NCBI GenBank assembly: GCA_964407495.1
Contig: CAYOVP010000005.1
Span: 1-64,000 of the forward strand
From: JAJRZX01 sp964407495
GTDB lineage: Bacteria > Desulfobacterota > GWC2-55-46 > JADFVP01
Direction: 5' to 3'
DNA: 64,000 nucleotides
Shown here: piece by piece, positions 32,793 through 41,854 of the stretch
How the letters are laid out: each line of letters opens with the position of its first letter
Numbering within the stretch: the first letter of the stretch is position 1
Position numbers and translations under genes: made by a program
The notes under the pieces: model-generated
Told to the model about the DNA's origin: nothing
What the model saw: only the letters and a program-made list of their open reading frames with translations
The model's database searches: none

Positions 32793-34514
32793 CTAAAACA
32801 GGTAGTCAAGCCCTGCCCTGTATTCCTCGTACTTGAAGCCTGCCGCGCTTGCAAGTGCGCTCCTGGCATACTTTGCCCCGCCCCTGATGACAAACCTCTC
32901 GGTAATATGGCCCTTGACCTGGAGCGAGAGTTTAACCGTTGACTCGGTAGTGGAGTTGAAGGACTGCAGGCCCCCTGCCGCAAGGGCGTCGTACTCGATG
33001 CGACCGCCGTAGAGCCCTCCCCTGGCCCTGCCGTAGAAGGTATGGGCAACAAAGTTCGAGGGGTCGAAGTAGCCGCTGTTGAGGTCCTGGTCAAAGTCGC
33101 GGTAATCGAGACGGTACCCAAGGGTGAGAAGTACGCCCCGTACTTCATGGCTCTTCGAGAGGTCCAGGAAAAAGTCCTTTCTCCTGTTGCCGTCCGAGTA
33201 GTCTCCATACCTTACGCCCGTTGTAAAGTCAAGAGAGATGGCCTTTCCAGAGACATAGGCGAAGAACTCGTCTATTCTGATGTCATTTCGTATGAGTTGT
33301 GCCGTGTCCAGGAGCACGTAACGGCTGACCCCAGCGCCTGCCCTGAACCCGCCGGCCATCTCCCGGCGCAAGGATATGCCTCCCGTGACCTCGGACGTGG
33401 GATTAAGGGGGGTGTCGAGGCTGAGGAGGGAAGAGCGTAGCGCGACCGTGTTCTTCTCCAGAAACCTGTAACTCAGACGAAGGCCCAGCGACCTTGCGCG
33501 CGACCGGTCGGTATGCCGCGAGGCCTCGAACTGCGAGAAGACAAGGTTGAGTTTCAGTTCTCTTCTTGGTGAGTAGTAGAGCCCGGCGCTGTATATCTCG
33601 AGATGATTACTGTCCGAGTCATCGGATACGACGAAGTCGAGGCTAAGGAGGGGGCCTGTCGCGAGGTGTATCTTGTGTCTCATCTCTGCGGCCTCGGCGT
33701 TGCCGGGGTCATCGGCAAGGACGAGGCCGAGTTCACGCCTTGCGCCCTCTCTATCGCCCATCCACCAGAGTGTGCGCCCGAGGCCGAGCCTGGCCTCACT
33801 GTCAGAGGGGTCTTCCGAGAGAATGGCCCTGTACGTGGCAAGGGCTGTCCTGTAATCGCCCTTCCAGGCAAGGGTGCGCGCAAGGCCGAGCATGGCCTCC
33901 CTGTCCTTGGGATGGGTCTTGAGGGCCTTTCCATACTCCACTACGGCCTCGTCGTACTCTCCCTTCCACGAGAGTGTGCGTGCAAGGCCGAGCCGGGCCG
34001 AGACCATCTCGGGATAATCTTTCAAAAGGCCCTCATATATCTCTATGGCCTGGTCATAGTCATGGGCCCAGGCCAGGAATCCAGCCTCTGTTACCTGGAG
34101 ACGGGCCCGTTCAGGCCCCCTTTCCATGTCTTTTACATTCTCCCCGATGAGGGCCGCGGCCTCACGGTAGCGACCCTCTTCCTTGAGCGCGGCTACGCGC
34201 TCCGTCAATCCCTCTACAGGTACGGAAGGGGGCTCTCCTGTGCTCACCGGGCCGGAGCCGGCCTTGGCGGGAGAAGGCCCCTGTTCAAAAGGAACCTCCC
34301 CTGCGCCGCTATCGAGGGTATCAGTGCCTGCATCTATGACGGTGCTATCGGCCAGGGCGAGCATAGCGGCTGTTCTCGAGGCCCTCGAGGCCATTGCCAT
34401 AGAGGGGCTCAAGGCCTGGCCCACGAGTATCAGCGCCCAGAGAAGGAGCGCAACACCTCCCCTTACCACGGCACACCGCAGGTCAGACTCACCCCTTGTT
34501 CCACTCATAACCAT
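32793..34514 (-). CDS. TPR plus outer-membrane beta-barrel protein (YaiO/PgaA-like)
   Basis: About 573 residues. A signal sequence (GGVALLLWALILVGQALSPSMAMA) is followed by a low-complexity linker. Next come at least four TPR-like repeats (about 110-290, e.g. AWAHDYDQAIEIYEGLLKDY and SWKGEYDEAVVEYGKALKTH). The C-terminal half (about 300-573) has alternating hydrophobic strands and ends in DYLF, as in an outer-membrane barrel of YaiO type. TPR-plus-barrel proteins export polysaccharide in the Pga and Bcs systems. The start (34514, or ATG at 34508) overlaps the upstream glycosyltransferase by about 20 bases, which couples them. Confidence 0.8.
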   Translation of the reverse strand: MVMSGTRGESDLRCAVVRGGVALLLWALILVGQALSPSMAMASRASRTAAMLALADSTVIDAGTDTLDSGAGEVPFEQGPSPAKAGSGPVSTGEPPSVPVEGLTERVAALKEEGRYREAAALIGENVKDMERGPERARLQVTEAGFLAWAHDYDQAIEIYEGLLKDYPEMVSARLGLARTLSWKGEYDEAVVEYGKALKTHPKDREAMLGLARTLAWKGDYRTALATYRAILSEDPSDSEARLGLGRTLWWMGDREGARRELGLVLADDPGNAEAAEMRHKIHLATGPLLSLDFVVSDDSDSNHLEIYSAGLYYSPRRELKLNLVFSQFEASRHTDRSRARSLGLRLSYRFLEKNTVALRSSLLSLDTPLNPTSEVTGGISLRREMAGGFRAGAGVSRYVLLDTAQLIRNDIRIDEFFAYVSGKAISLDFTTGVRYGDYSDGNRRKDFFLDLSKSHEVRGVLLTLGYRLDYRDFDQDLNSGYFDPSNFVAHTFYGRARGGLYGGRIEYDALAAGGLQSFNSTTESTVKLSLQVKGHITERFVIRGGAKYARSALASAAGFKYEEYRAGLDYLF

Positions 34515-35901
34515 GTTTCTCCACCCTCTCCCACCTTCTGCGTCCAAACAAACTCATTACGAGCGCCTCTGTCCGCCAGAGGCTGTTCATCTGCCTGTAG
34601 CCGAAATTCTCAAGAATACCGTATATTATAAGCGTGATGAAGTCGCTCTTTCGCGGATACCTCATGTAGGTCATCTCCTCAAGGAGTATGGCGCCGGTTG
34701 AGAGAAGGACGCCGATGAGGATGGCCATGGTAAGAAAGAGGACGAAGAACCTGCCGTCAATAATACCAAGGGCAAAGCAGATTGTCACCACTACATAGCC
34801 GAAAATTTCCACGAGCGGGCCGAGCATCTCCACGAGCAACTGGTATGGAAGGGAAAAGAGGCCAACGAGCGAGTACCTGGGGTTGAAGAGCATGCCCCTG
34901 TGGCAGAAGATGGATTGCACGAGCCCCATGTGCCAGCGCCGCCTCTGGCGGGCGAGCATCTTGAAGGTCTGCGGCGCCTCGGTCCAGCAGACAGGGTCTG
35001 GGACAAAGAGTATCTTGTACTTTCGGCCCTTGTCCACGAAGCGCTCGTGAAGGGTGAGAATGAGGTCCATGTCCTCTGTGACCGTTCTCGTCGTGTAGCC
35101 GCCCACCTCGAGCAGCGCCCTCTTGTTCACCACCGAGAAGGTGCCCGAGATGATGAGAAGCGAGTTGATGGCACTCCAGCCGGCCCTGCCAAAGAGAAAA
35201 CTCCTCATGTACTCCACTATCTGAAAGCGTGAGAGGCTGTCTTCGGGCAGATTGAGTTCTTCTATCCTTCCGCCCCTCACCTTGCAACCGTTCAGTATCT
35301 TTACTATGCCGCCAGTTGCGATAACGGACTTGGGGTCTTCTATGATGGCGCGCATGAGGCGCTGTATGGCCTTTTCCTCAAGGATGGAATCTGCATCCAC
35401 GGAACAGACATATGGCGACCTCGATACATTTACGCCAACGTTCAGGGAGTCGGCCTTACCGCCGTGCTCCTTGGCCACTATTGTCAGGTTGGGTATGGAA
35501 GGGTTTATGTAAAAGGCCTTGACGTCCGAAGTATCGAGTATCTTGCGGTACACGAGGTCAACGGGTTCGAGGTCAAAGGCCTTTATAAGGGCGCTGAGCG
35601 TTCCGTCCTCAGAGCCGTCGTCCACCACTACGACCTCATAATCAGGGTAGTCCTGGCGAAGCATAGCCTTTACGGTCTCGACGATATTGTCTTCCTCGTT
35701 GTAGGTGGCTATGATCATGGTGACGGGCAGGAGGAGCGATGGGTGCAGGTCGGCCTGGTAGCGGCCGTATCTAAGGCGCCTCATGTGCCTTATGATGACT
35801 ATGGTTGCAATTACGAGGAGAAAGGCATAAATGAGGTTGGCCAGGCCGTAATAGGCGATTACCGCGTAATTGAACCACGTTACTATGGTGTAGGCATTCA
35901 C
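34489..35901 (-). CDS. Processive family 2 glycosyltransferase, membrane-bound
   Basis: A 470-residue inner-membrane glycosyltransferase of the cellulose/PNAG/hyaluronan synthase type. N-terminal helices (about 10-38) precede the GT2 domain: VVVDDGS (Asp94-95), DAD (169-171), TED (275-277, catalytic base) and QRRRW (319-323). These are all the D, DxD, D, QxxRW motifs of processive synthases. Several C-terminal helices (about 345-435) could form the export channel. Neighbours are a HEAT-repeat membrane protein upstream and a TPR-barrel downstream, so polymer synthesis and secretion is the likely job. The sugar cannot be predicted. No PilZ domain is fused. Confidence 0.88.
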   Translation of the reverse strand: MNAYTIVTWFNYAVIAYYGLANLIYAFLLVIATIVIIRHMRRLRYGRYQADLHPSLLLPVTMIIATYNEEDNIVETVKAMLRQDYPDYEVVVVDDGSEDGTLSALIKAFDLEPVDLVYRKILDTSDVKAFYINPSIPNLTIVAKEHGGKADSLNVGVNVSRSPYVCSVDADSILEEKAIQRLMRAIIEDPKSVIATGGIVKILNGCKVRGGRIEELNLPEDSLSRFQIVEYMRSFLFGRAGWSAINSLLIISGTFSVVNKRALLEVGGYTTRTVTEDMDLILTLHERFVDKGRKYKILFVPDPVCWTEAPQTFKMLARQRRRWHMGLVQSIFCHRGMLFNPRYSLVGLFSLPYQLLVEMLGPLVEIFGYVVVTICFALGIIDGRFFVLFLTMAILIGVLLSTGAILLEEMTYMRYPRKSDFITLIIYGILENFGYRQMNSLWRTEALVMSLFGRRRWERVEKHGYEWNKG

Positions 35902-35946
35902 CGAACATACCTCCGGTATGGGTATTTTGTCTTGCGTATCATGGAA

Positions 35947-37272
35947 TCAGGGATATCCGAGGGCCGCTCTTGCCGCCCTTCTGACCTCAGGGTCAGCGTC
36001 TGTATCTGCCACGTTCTTTACTGCGCGTTCGAGGCGCTCCTCTCTGAAGCGGCCCAGTATGGAGACAATGACCTTCTTTGCCGCGGGAGAAGACTTTCCA
36101 AGTGCGTTTATGAGCGGTGAGAAGGCGCCGTTCCTGGCTATGGCATAGAGCGTCTCCTCGGCAAGGCCTCTCACATCCTCCCTGCCATCGTCCAGGCTCT
36201 CTACTATGCGCCAGACAAGGCCCGAGCGCTGGAGTTCCTCCACCACCTGCTCCCTTGCGTAAGCGTCGTTCTTCTTCAATAGTACATCACGGAGGGCCTC
36301 AAGAGAGTGTTCCTTCATCATGCCGAGAGACTCGGCGGCGGCACGTCTTACCTGCCAGTTCGTGTCGAGGAGGCGCTCCTTCAACCTCCCTATGGCCTGG
36401 GGAGCGTATATGAGCCCCAGTGCGCGGGAGCACTGGAGGCGGACGAGCCAGAAGGGGTCCTCTGTTAGTATCATGAGATCTGGTATGGCCGAACGTCCCC
36501 GCTTCTGTCCCAGGGCCCTTGCGGCCTTTGCCCTTACGTCTGGCTCGCGGTCAAAGAGAGCGAGGGTGAGTTCGTCCACCACAGCAGGGTCATCGATATT
36601 GCCGAGTATCTCCACGGTCACTGCCCTTACGCGCCAGTTGCTACTCTTTAGGCCGCGCCTGATGACCCTTATAGCCGGCCGTCCGTAGGAGATGAGGGCA
36701 GACTTCACGATCCTTACGGAGACTTCCTCCAAGGGGCCGAGGCAATCGAGGAGACAACGCATGATGGCCTCTAAGCCCTTATCATCACCAAGGAGCCCGA
36801 GGGCGTAGATCGCCATATTGCGCACATCCCTCGCCTCGTCATCAAGGGCCTCTATGAGCGCCGGCACCGCCTTTCTGCATCTTATTATCCCGAGCCTCTC
36901 GGCGGCCTGGGCCCTTTTCCAGACCTTTGCGTTTCTAAGTAAATCAAGGTAATGATCGACATAGCCGAGTTGTTCGAAGATGACGTAGATACGCGGATAA
37001 TGGCGGGGCTCGACAAAACTCATCTGGTCCAGGAGGGCCTCTTCAACGACAATCCAGTCGAGCGAGCCCTTTCGGGACCTTATACGTTCTATGGATAGGG
37101 TTCCTGGAAACTGAACCATGGATGTGACAACAGGGTAAAGGAGTGCGCGTTTCCTGTCGAGACGGAGAAAACGCCTGCGTCTGTAGAAACGCCTCAGAAA
37201 GGCATAGACTATGATGAGAACAATGGAGGCGAGGATGGAGAGTATCAGGATAATAAGGGCGTGGCGGGTCAC
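35947..37272 (-). CDS. HEAT-repeat protein with N-terminal membrane anchor
   Basis: A 441-residue protein. One transmembrane helix (about 5-27) is followed by a basic stretch (RRFYRRRRFLRLDRKR). About nine HEAT/PBS-lyase-type repeats then fill residues 110-440 (e.g. KAVPALIEALDDEARDVRNM and AVVDELTLALFDREPDVRAKA). HEAT repeats form a protein-binding superhelix. The basic stretch after the helix suggests a cytoplasmic domain. It is 45 bases upstream of the glycosyltransferase and is the first gene of the trio, so a scaffolding or regulatory role in the polysaccharide machine is inferred. Confidence 0.8.
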   Translation of the reverse strand: MTRHALIILILSILASIVLIIVYAFLRRFYRRRRFLRLDRKRALLYPVVTSMVQFPGTLSIERIRSRKGSLDWIVVEEALLDQMSFVEPRHYPRIYVIFEQLGYVDHYLDLLRNAKVWKRAQAAERLGIIRCRKAVPALIEALDDEARDVRNMAIYALGLLGDDKGLEAIMRCLLDCLGPLEEVSVRIVKSALISYGRPAIRVIRRGLKSSNWRVRAVTVEILGNIDDPAVVDELTLALFDREPDVRAKAARALGQKRGRSAIPDLMILTEDPFWLVRLQCSRALGLIYAPQAIGRLKERLLDTNWQVRRAAAESLGMMKEHSLEALRDVLLKKNDAYAREQVVEELQRSGLVWRIVESLDDGREDVRGLAEETLYAIARNGAFSPLINALGKSSPAAKKVIVSILGRFREERLERAVKNVADTDADPEVRRAARAALGYP

Positions 37273-37475
37273 GGTAGGAACTCTTTAAGAGGTTGACGGG
37301 TCACTCTCCTGTCATGATGACAGGGGTGATGGAGGATGGAAGGGTGATGACCCTTGAGGTTTGATTGCGGCAGGAGAAGGCACCACGTTTAGCCGCATTG
37401 CAATTTTACTACACCTTCAACTCTGAAGTCAAGTGTTTTTTAAAGGATCTCTGAATGTCCGGTCACTGGATCGTA

Positions 37476-37556
37476 CCTGGACGGGAAGGAAAAAAGCGCT
37501 TTTCTTTCTCTCTCATTTTCCATGACTTAGAGCCCTGAAAATGGCGGCCCATCCAT
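37476..37556 (+). repeat. REP-like element, variant B, copy 2
   Basis: The order is GGAAAAAAGCGCTTTTCTTTC (37488 onward), then CTCTCATTTTC, a spacer, CTGAAAATGGCGGCCC and ATCCATG. The ATTTTC/GAAAAT arms form the same stem as in copy 1. It lies in the 387-base gap between the HEAT gene and the Spy-like gene; the rest of that gap has only the terminator below. Confidence 0.7.
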
Positions 37557-37595
37557 GTACCGAAGAAGGGCCAGAACTAATATCGGACTTTCCTT

Positions 37596-37634
37596 AAAAA
37601 GGTCTCCCCTGCCGGCAAGAAGCCGGCAGGGGAG
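37596..37634 (-). terminator. Intrinsic terminator of the Spy-like gene
   Basis: A 13-bp perfect stem (37622-37634 with 37604-37616, loop of 5) is followed on the minus strand by ACCTTTTTAAGG. It is 26 bases after the stop codon of the gene at 37660. Confidence 0.85.
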
Positions 37635-37659
37635 GCAGGTAAGACAACAAGGCCGCTGG

Positions 37660-38172
37660 TCAGTCTCTCTCCCTCTCACCACGCCAGTGTTCGGCCCCAG
37701 AGATTATCTCCAGATCAAAGGACCGGCGCTGGTCAGGGTTCAGGATATTTCTCATCTTCACGATATGGGAGTACCGTTTTGTCAGTATCTTCTCCCTTAT
37801 GGCGCTTATCTCCCTTATCTTTCTCTTTATGGCTCCCATATCGGGCTTCTTAGTGGTTACGAGGTTGCGTAGTTCGGCCTTTCTGAAGGCGAGTTCTGCC
37901 CTCAGGGGCATCATGTCTCTCTTCAGCGAGAGATGGAGGGCCTCTATCTTCTCACGCTGTGTCCTGTCCAGCGAATTCTTCCAGTTGTAATGGCCTCTCA
38001 TCTGACCAAATGCGCCGCCATGGGCCCTGGTCATGGCAGAACTGTGAAGCATTACGTTCTTGTGAGACTCGGCCAGGTTCTTTCCCTCCTTCTTCTCACC
38101 CGCAAAGGTCGGCCCCGCGAGGACAAAGACCACGAGCGCCACTGCCATGGTGCTTGTTCTTATCAATCTCAT
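37660..38172 (-). CDS. Spy/CpxP-like periplasmic protein
   Basis: A 170-residue exported protein. The signal peptide (TSTMAVALVVFVLAGPTFAG) is followed by an alpha-helical, charged domain. It contains LDRTQREKIEALHLSLKRDM and LNPDQRRSFD, which are degenerate forms of the paired LTxxQ motifs of Spy/CpxP chaperones and periplasmic heavy-metal sensors. Such proteins protect periplasmic proteins or sense envelope stress. The ATG at 38172 is preceded by GGGGAGAAG; an upstream in-frame ATG has no ribosome site. It is a single-gene unit ending in a strong terminator. Confidence 0.78.
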   Translation of the reverse strand: MRLIRTSTMAVALVVFVLAGPTFAGEKKEGKNLAESHKNVMLHSSAMTRAHGGAFGQMRGHYNWKNSLDRTQREKIEALHLSLKRDMMPLRAELAFRKAELRNLVTTKKPDMGAIKRKIREISAIREKILTKRYSHIVKMRNILNPDQRRSFDLEIISGAEHWRGERERD

Positions 38173-38281
38173 GCCACTTCTCCCCTGTCTTCTCGGTTGC
38201 TGTTGATAAAAAACCCATTCACTGCCACTGTTATTATACAAATACGGCCTGAAATGGCAATGTTTTATGCCCTATTCCATC

Positions 38282-38318
38282 AAAAAAAGGCCAGACGCCC
38301 CCTTGAGGGCGTCTGGCC
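38282..38318 (-). terminator. Intrinsic terminator of the unknown exported protein gene
   Basis: A 12-bp perfect stem (38307-38318 with 38289-38300, loop of 6) is followed on the minus strand by seven T (38282-38288). It starts 26 bases after the stop of the gene at 38345. Confidence 0.9.
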
Positions 38319-38344
38319 CGGCCCATCTTCTCCAGGCTCTTGGC

Positions 38345-39358
38345 CTACCTTCTTACGGCAACCCTCGAGCCCCCTGCAAGCCTGTAAACTGCATGCCTGT
38401 TCTCGTGGACGCGCTCGGTGCGCGTATACCCAAGGGCCTGGACCCTGCCATCACATACCCTGAAGTCACGAACCACCTTTACCACGGTCTTTTCCCCCTC
38501 TCCCCTGCGCTCGAGCCTTACAGAATCACACCTGCCGGTTTCATCCCTCCCCTTGTAGGTCCCGTAGTATCTCTTGCCGCCAACGTTCTTTACAAACCCG
38601 GTCTTGAGCGCCGCTATCTCGCGGGCCGTATCCTCGAGCGTGGTCTTATACCCCGACCACCGGCCCTCGAGCTCAGTGAGCCTCCTGGCCTCGTGCCTGC
38701 TGTTTCTCACATAGTCCACGCCCTCAAGGGCTACTCCTGGGGCAAATTCTACGACGGCCTTGCCGTCATTGACGAAGTTGTAGTTCTTCATTACCTGGAA
38801 CCTGCCCTCTCCCCTGGCGTCACAGGCGAGAAACCAGACCCCCTCGGTTCCGCTCAGAAGTAGGTACCTGAAGGCCTCGAGCGCGCTTACCTCGGTAAGG
38901 CGGCTGAATCTCCCGTACTTGCGGGGGATTACGTACAGGAGACGCGCGCCGCGGTGAAGACAGGCAAGTGTTGCGGCCTCGAAGACATCGAGGGCGGAAT
39001 ACCCCGTAGATGATGGCATGAGCGGGTCCCTCGTGAGTTGCACGGCGCCCTGGTCAAGAAAAGAGAGCGGCCCTGCACCCGGGTCCACCCCTATCATGGG
39101 CTCCTCGGCATGCTCCACCATGAAGCCATGGAGGCTGTCCTCGCCGCCGCCCTCATAGGTGCCAAGTACCCTGTAACCGTCACTTGCCGCAAACCCGCCG
39201 TGCCCGATGACAAAACTATGCCTCCTGTCCACGCTATAGACGGCCTCCACGCCCGGCATCTTGGCAAGGGTTGGTCTCTCTGCCATGGCAGAAGCCGGCA
39301 AAAGACCGAGCCAAGCGGAAAAAAGGAGTATCAGACTGAGCATCAGGGTATTGATCAT
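38345..39358 (-). CDS. Exported protein of unknown function
   Basis: A 337-residue protein I do not recognise. The signal peptide (LMLSLILLFSAWLGLLPASAMA) is followed by a globular domain with features such as VIGHGGFAASDGYRVLGTYE and GVDYVRNSRHEARRL. Three cysteines occur (in TLACLHR, FLACDAR and the pair GRCDSV/FRVCDGR). The start at 39358 has GGAGGAGG seven bases upstream. It is a single-gene unit with its own terminator, next to a Spy-like gene also destined for the periplasm. A hydrolase role would be speculation. Confidence 0.6.
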   Translation of the reverse strand: MINTLMLSLILLFSAWLGLLPASAMAERPTLAKMPGVEAVYSVDRRHSFVIGHGGFAASDGYRVLGTYEGGGEDSLHGFMVEHAEEPMIGVDPGAGPLSFLDQGAVQLTRDPLMPSSTGYSALDVFEAATLACLHRGARLLYVIPRKYGRFSRLTEVSALEAFRYLLLSGTEGVWFLACDARGEGRFQVMKNYNFVNDGKAVVEFAPGVALEGVDYVRNSRHEARRLTELEGRWSGYKTTLEDTAREIAALKTGFVKNVGGKRYYGTYKGRDETGRCDSVRLERRGEGEKTVVKVVRDFRVCDGRVQALGYTRTERVHENRHAVYRLAGGSRVAVRR

Positions 39359-39670
39359 CACGAGCCTCCTCCAAGTAGAATCGCCGGCAGGGCCTGCCGG
39401 CCTCGACACATGGATGTTGCACAGTCTGTGCCAAGGGGGCCTTATTGGCCAACCCCTTGTAAAAAAAGAACAAAATATTGCAGGGGCCTTGCTCTCCCAA
39501 AGCATGTGTGGGCGCTTTTGGTATGCCCCGAAAGAGGAATGGGGCCGCTTGCGCCGCAAAAAAACACCCCTGCCCGCTCCTTGTGCTCCTCTACGGCATG
39601 AAGTGTGCGTTTTTGACCATGGGCGGTATCGGCACGCAGGGTGCCCGCCCCCCCTATCAGCCGATTCCTG

Positions 39671-39698
39671 TTGACCACGCGTCCCCAGGGGATATAAT
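39671..39698 (+). promoter_or_regulatory. Sigma-70 promoter of the PilZ gene
   Basis: TTGACC (39671-39676), 16-base spacer, consensus TATAAT (39693-39698). The start codon is at 39712, so the expected transcript start (about 39705) lies at or within the AAGGAG ribosome site. The rest of the 353-base gap 39359-39711 shows nothing else. Confidence 0.7.
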
Positions 39699-39711
39699 GT
39701 AAGGAGTGCAC

Positions 39712-40068
39712 ATGGAGGTAAACCGCTACCAGGGGGTTAGAGGCATGGAGGAGCGCAGGGAAAAGGAGCGAATAAGCACCAGAAGGAACGTGCGCTATGG
39801 CACGACAGACCCACCAGGGCACATCTCCTTTATCACAGACCTATCAGCCAGGGGGCTCTGCATACACTCCAGCAAGGTCTTTGCCCCTGGCACCAGGCTC
39901 TTTCTCCAGATAGAGAGCGCGAAGGGGCCCCTTCGCGCCGAGGGAGTGGTCGTCTGGGCGAGAAAGAGCCCTCCTCACCTCGTGCGCCACGTCCTGAGCG
40001 GCATGGGCGTACGCTTCACGAGTATAGACAAGGATGCTCTCGAGGCCCTGGGGTGCCTGGGGCCATGA
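39712..40068 (+). CDS. PilZ-domain protein
   Basis: A stand-alone PilZ domain of 118 residues, a family that often binds cyclic di-GMP. The arginine-rich N-terminal motif (EKERISTRRNVRYG) and the second motif DLSARGLCI (D-x-S-x-x-G) are both present, so binding is likely. The ATG at 39712 lies five bases after AAGGAG; a GTG six bases earlier is inside that site. In the window the HD-GYP protein at 1-506 could degrade its ligand, and the synthase trio at 32793-37272 could be its target; both are inferences. Confidence 0.82.
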   Translation: MEVNRYQGVRGMEERREKERISTRRNVRYGTTDPPGHISFITDLSARGLCIHSSKVFAPGTRLFLQIESAKGPLRAEGVVVWARKSPPHLVRHVLSGMGVRFTSIDKDALEALGCLGP

Positions 40069-40300
40069 AGACTCGGCCCAGGGGAAGGTGAAGAGACGGA
40101 TTTTTTCCTGCCTCCCGAGGGCCTGTCTCCCGCCAAGTCAGATCTCCCCTATTTCAGGCGCCCGCCTCGGTCGCCCTTTCAGGGACTTCCCTTTGGCCGC
40201 CAGAGACGCAGGAGGCCTGCGGTGACGAGCGTCCTTCTTTCCAAAGCATCACTACTGTGCTATTATTGAACAATACGCTTTCACCTGAAACGTCCTTGCC

Positions 40301-41779
40301 ATGATAAAGAAGACCTCGCGGCTGAGGGTGCCAAACGACCCCGGCTACATAAAGGCCATTACCGCCTACTGTCGAGAACTCTCCCGCAGAATGGGCTTTA
40401 CGCCCAAGGAGACAAGGCAGATAAACCGCGCGCTATCGAGCGCTGTCTTCAGCGTCATGACCGAGGCCTACAACCCCTATGAGGACGAATCCTTTGATAT
40501 CTCCTTCGAACTGCACGAAGACGGCCTCCAGATAAACATCGATGACATGGGGCTTCCTTTCTCCTTTTCCATGAGCAGGGGGAAGGGGCACGGCGGAGGG
40601 CTCAAGTCCATAGAAAAGAACGTAGACCGCCTGGTCTTTGTAAACAGGGGAAAGAAGGGCAAGGAACTCCAACTCTTCAAGTACCTGAAGGGCCGCCACG
40701 TAGAGGACATCTTCAGCCCAGAGGAACTCCAGCCCTTTGGGTTCTGCGAGTTACCGGCGCGAGACGAGGACCTCGATATCCGCCCCATGCGGCCCGAAGA
40801 GGCCACCGAGGTCTCGCGGTGCATATACAGGACATACCGTTACACATACCTGAAGGAAGACCTGTACTTTCCAGAACGTATAGAGGCCATGAACCGCGAT
40901 GGAAAGATGGTCTCCATTGTAGCGGTCAACAACAAGGGAGAGGTAATAGGCCACTTTGCCATCATGCCCAGGCCCAACGGCAAGGTGGCCGAGATAGGCG
41001 TTGCAGTGGTGGTGCCGCGGTACAGGGGAAGGGGGGTGATGAAAAAGATGCTACTGCGCCTTGTGCAGGAGGCAAAAGACCGCTCGCTCTACGCCCTTTA
41101 CGGGAACGCCCTCACCATACACGCCCTGAGTCAGCGCGCCAACCTAAAGTTCGGCTTTCACGAGACAGCCCTCCAACTCGGCTGGATACCACCTGGCTCC
41201 ACGAAGATAATAAAGGAGCGGGGGTTAAAGGGTGCCGGTAATATCCTGACCTTTTTCAAGTACTTGAGGGAGACCGACCCCTACCCTGTCTTCATACCGC
41301 CGCGCTACTCCAAGATACTGGAGCGTATCTACACCGGCCTGGGCCTCATGCGCATACTCGAAGACCCCCTGCCCATCACAGCCGCGGTCCTTACAGAGGA
41401 ATCAGAGATAAGGCTGAAACTCAAGCCCCTTCACAGGACAGCCATTATAGAGGTCCGCAGGTATGGAAAGGATTTTTACGAGCGCCTCAAGACCAAGACC
41501 GAAGAACTCTGGAAGAAGAACTTCAATGCCCTCTACATGGACCTCGAATTAAAAGACCCCTTTACGCCCGAGGCCGTCTTGATGGCAGGAGACCTCGGCT
41601 TTTTCTTCTCGGGCCTCTTGCCGGACTTCTCTGACGGGGATATCCTCAGGCTCCAGCATTACACGACAACGGTCTGTTACGACGAAATCCATACCTCATC
41701 GGCCTTTGGTGCGGAACTCACGGAGTACATAGGCGCTGAGGACAGGAGGTTTCACCTGCGTGGGGGTGCGGCGGGCTGA
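40301..41779 (+). CDS. Anti-sigma-factor-type ATPase / GNAT acetyltransferase fusion
   Basis: A 492-residue fusion. Residues about 1-130 resemble an RsbW/SpoIIAB-type HATPase domain: a helix with RQINRALSSAV, then INIDDMGLPF, GGGLKSIEKNVDRLVF. The middle (about 155-290) is a GNAT domain with VAVVVPRYRGRGVMKKML as the acetyl-CoA-binding loop and ALSQRANLKFGFHE after it. The last 200 residues (about 290-492) have no family I can name. Fusions of this kind occur in bacterial regulatory proteins. A role in sensing nucleotide and acetylating a partner is inferred. No sigma factor or anti-anti-sigma gene is next to it. Confidence 0.75.
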   Translation: MIKKTSRLRVPNDPGYIKAITAYCRELSRRMGFTPKETRQINRALSSAVFSVMTEAYNPYEDESFDISFELHEDGLQINIDDMGLPFSFSMSRGKGHGGGLKSIEKNVDRLVFVNRGKKGKELQLFKYLKGRHVEDIFSPEELQPFGFCELPARDEDLDIRPMRPEEATEVSRCIYRTYRYTYLKEDLYFPERIEAMNRDGKMVSIVAVNNKGEVIGHFAIMPRPNGKVAEIGVAVVVPRYRGRGVMKKMLLRLVQEAKDRSLYALYGNALTIHALSQRANLKFGFHETALQLGWIPPGSTKIIKERGLKGAGNILTFFKYLRETDPYPVFIPPRYSKILERIYTGLGLMRILEDPLPITAAVLTEESEIRLKLKPLHRTAIIEVRRYGKDFYERLKTKTEELWKKNFNALYMDLELKDPFTPEAVLMAGDLGFFFSGLLPDFSDGDILRLQHYTTTVCYDEIHTSSAFGAELTEYIGAEDRRFHLRGGAAG

Positions 41780-41854
41780 GAGGCGCGCAATAAAGGCCCG
41801 GTCTAGGACAACCTTGCGGTCAAGGTCTCTGATACTCTGGCTGCGCCCACCACA

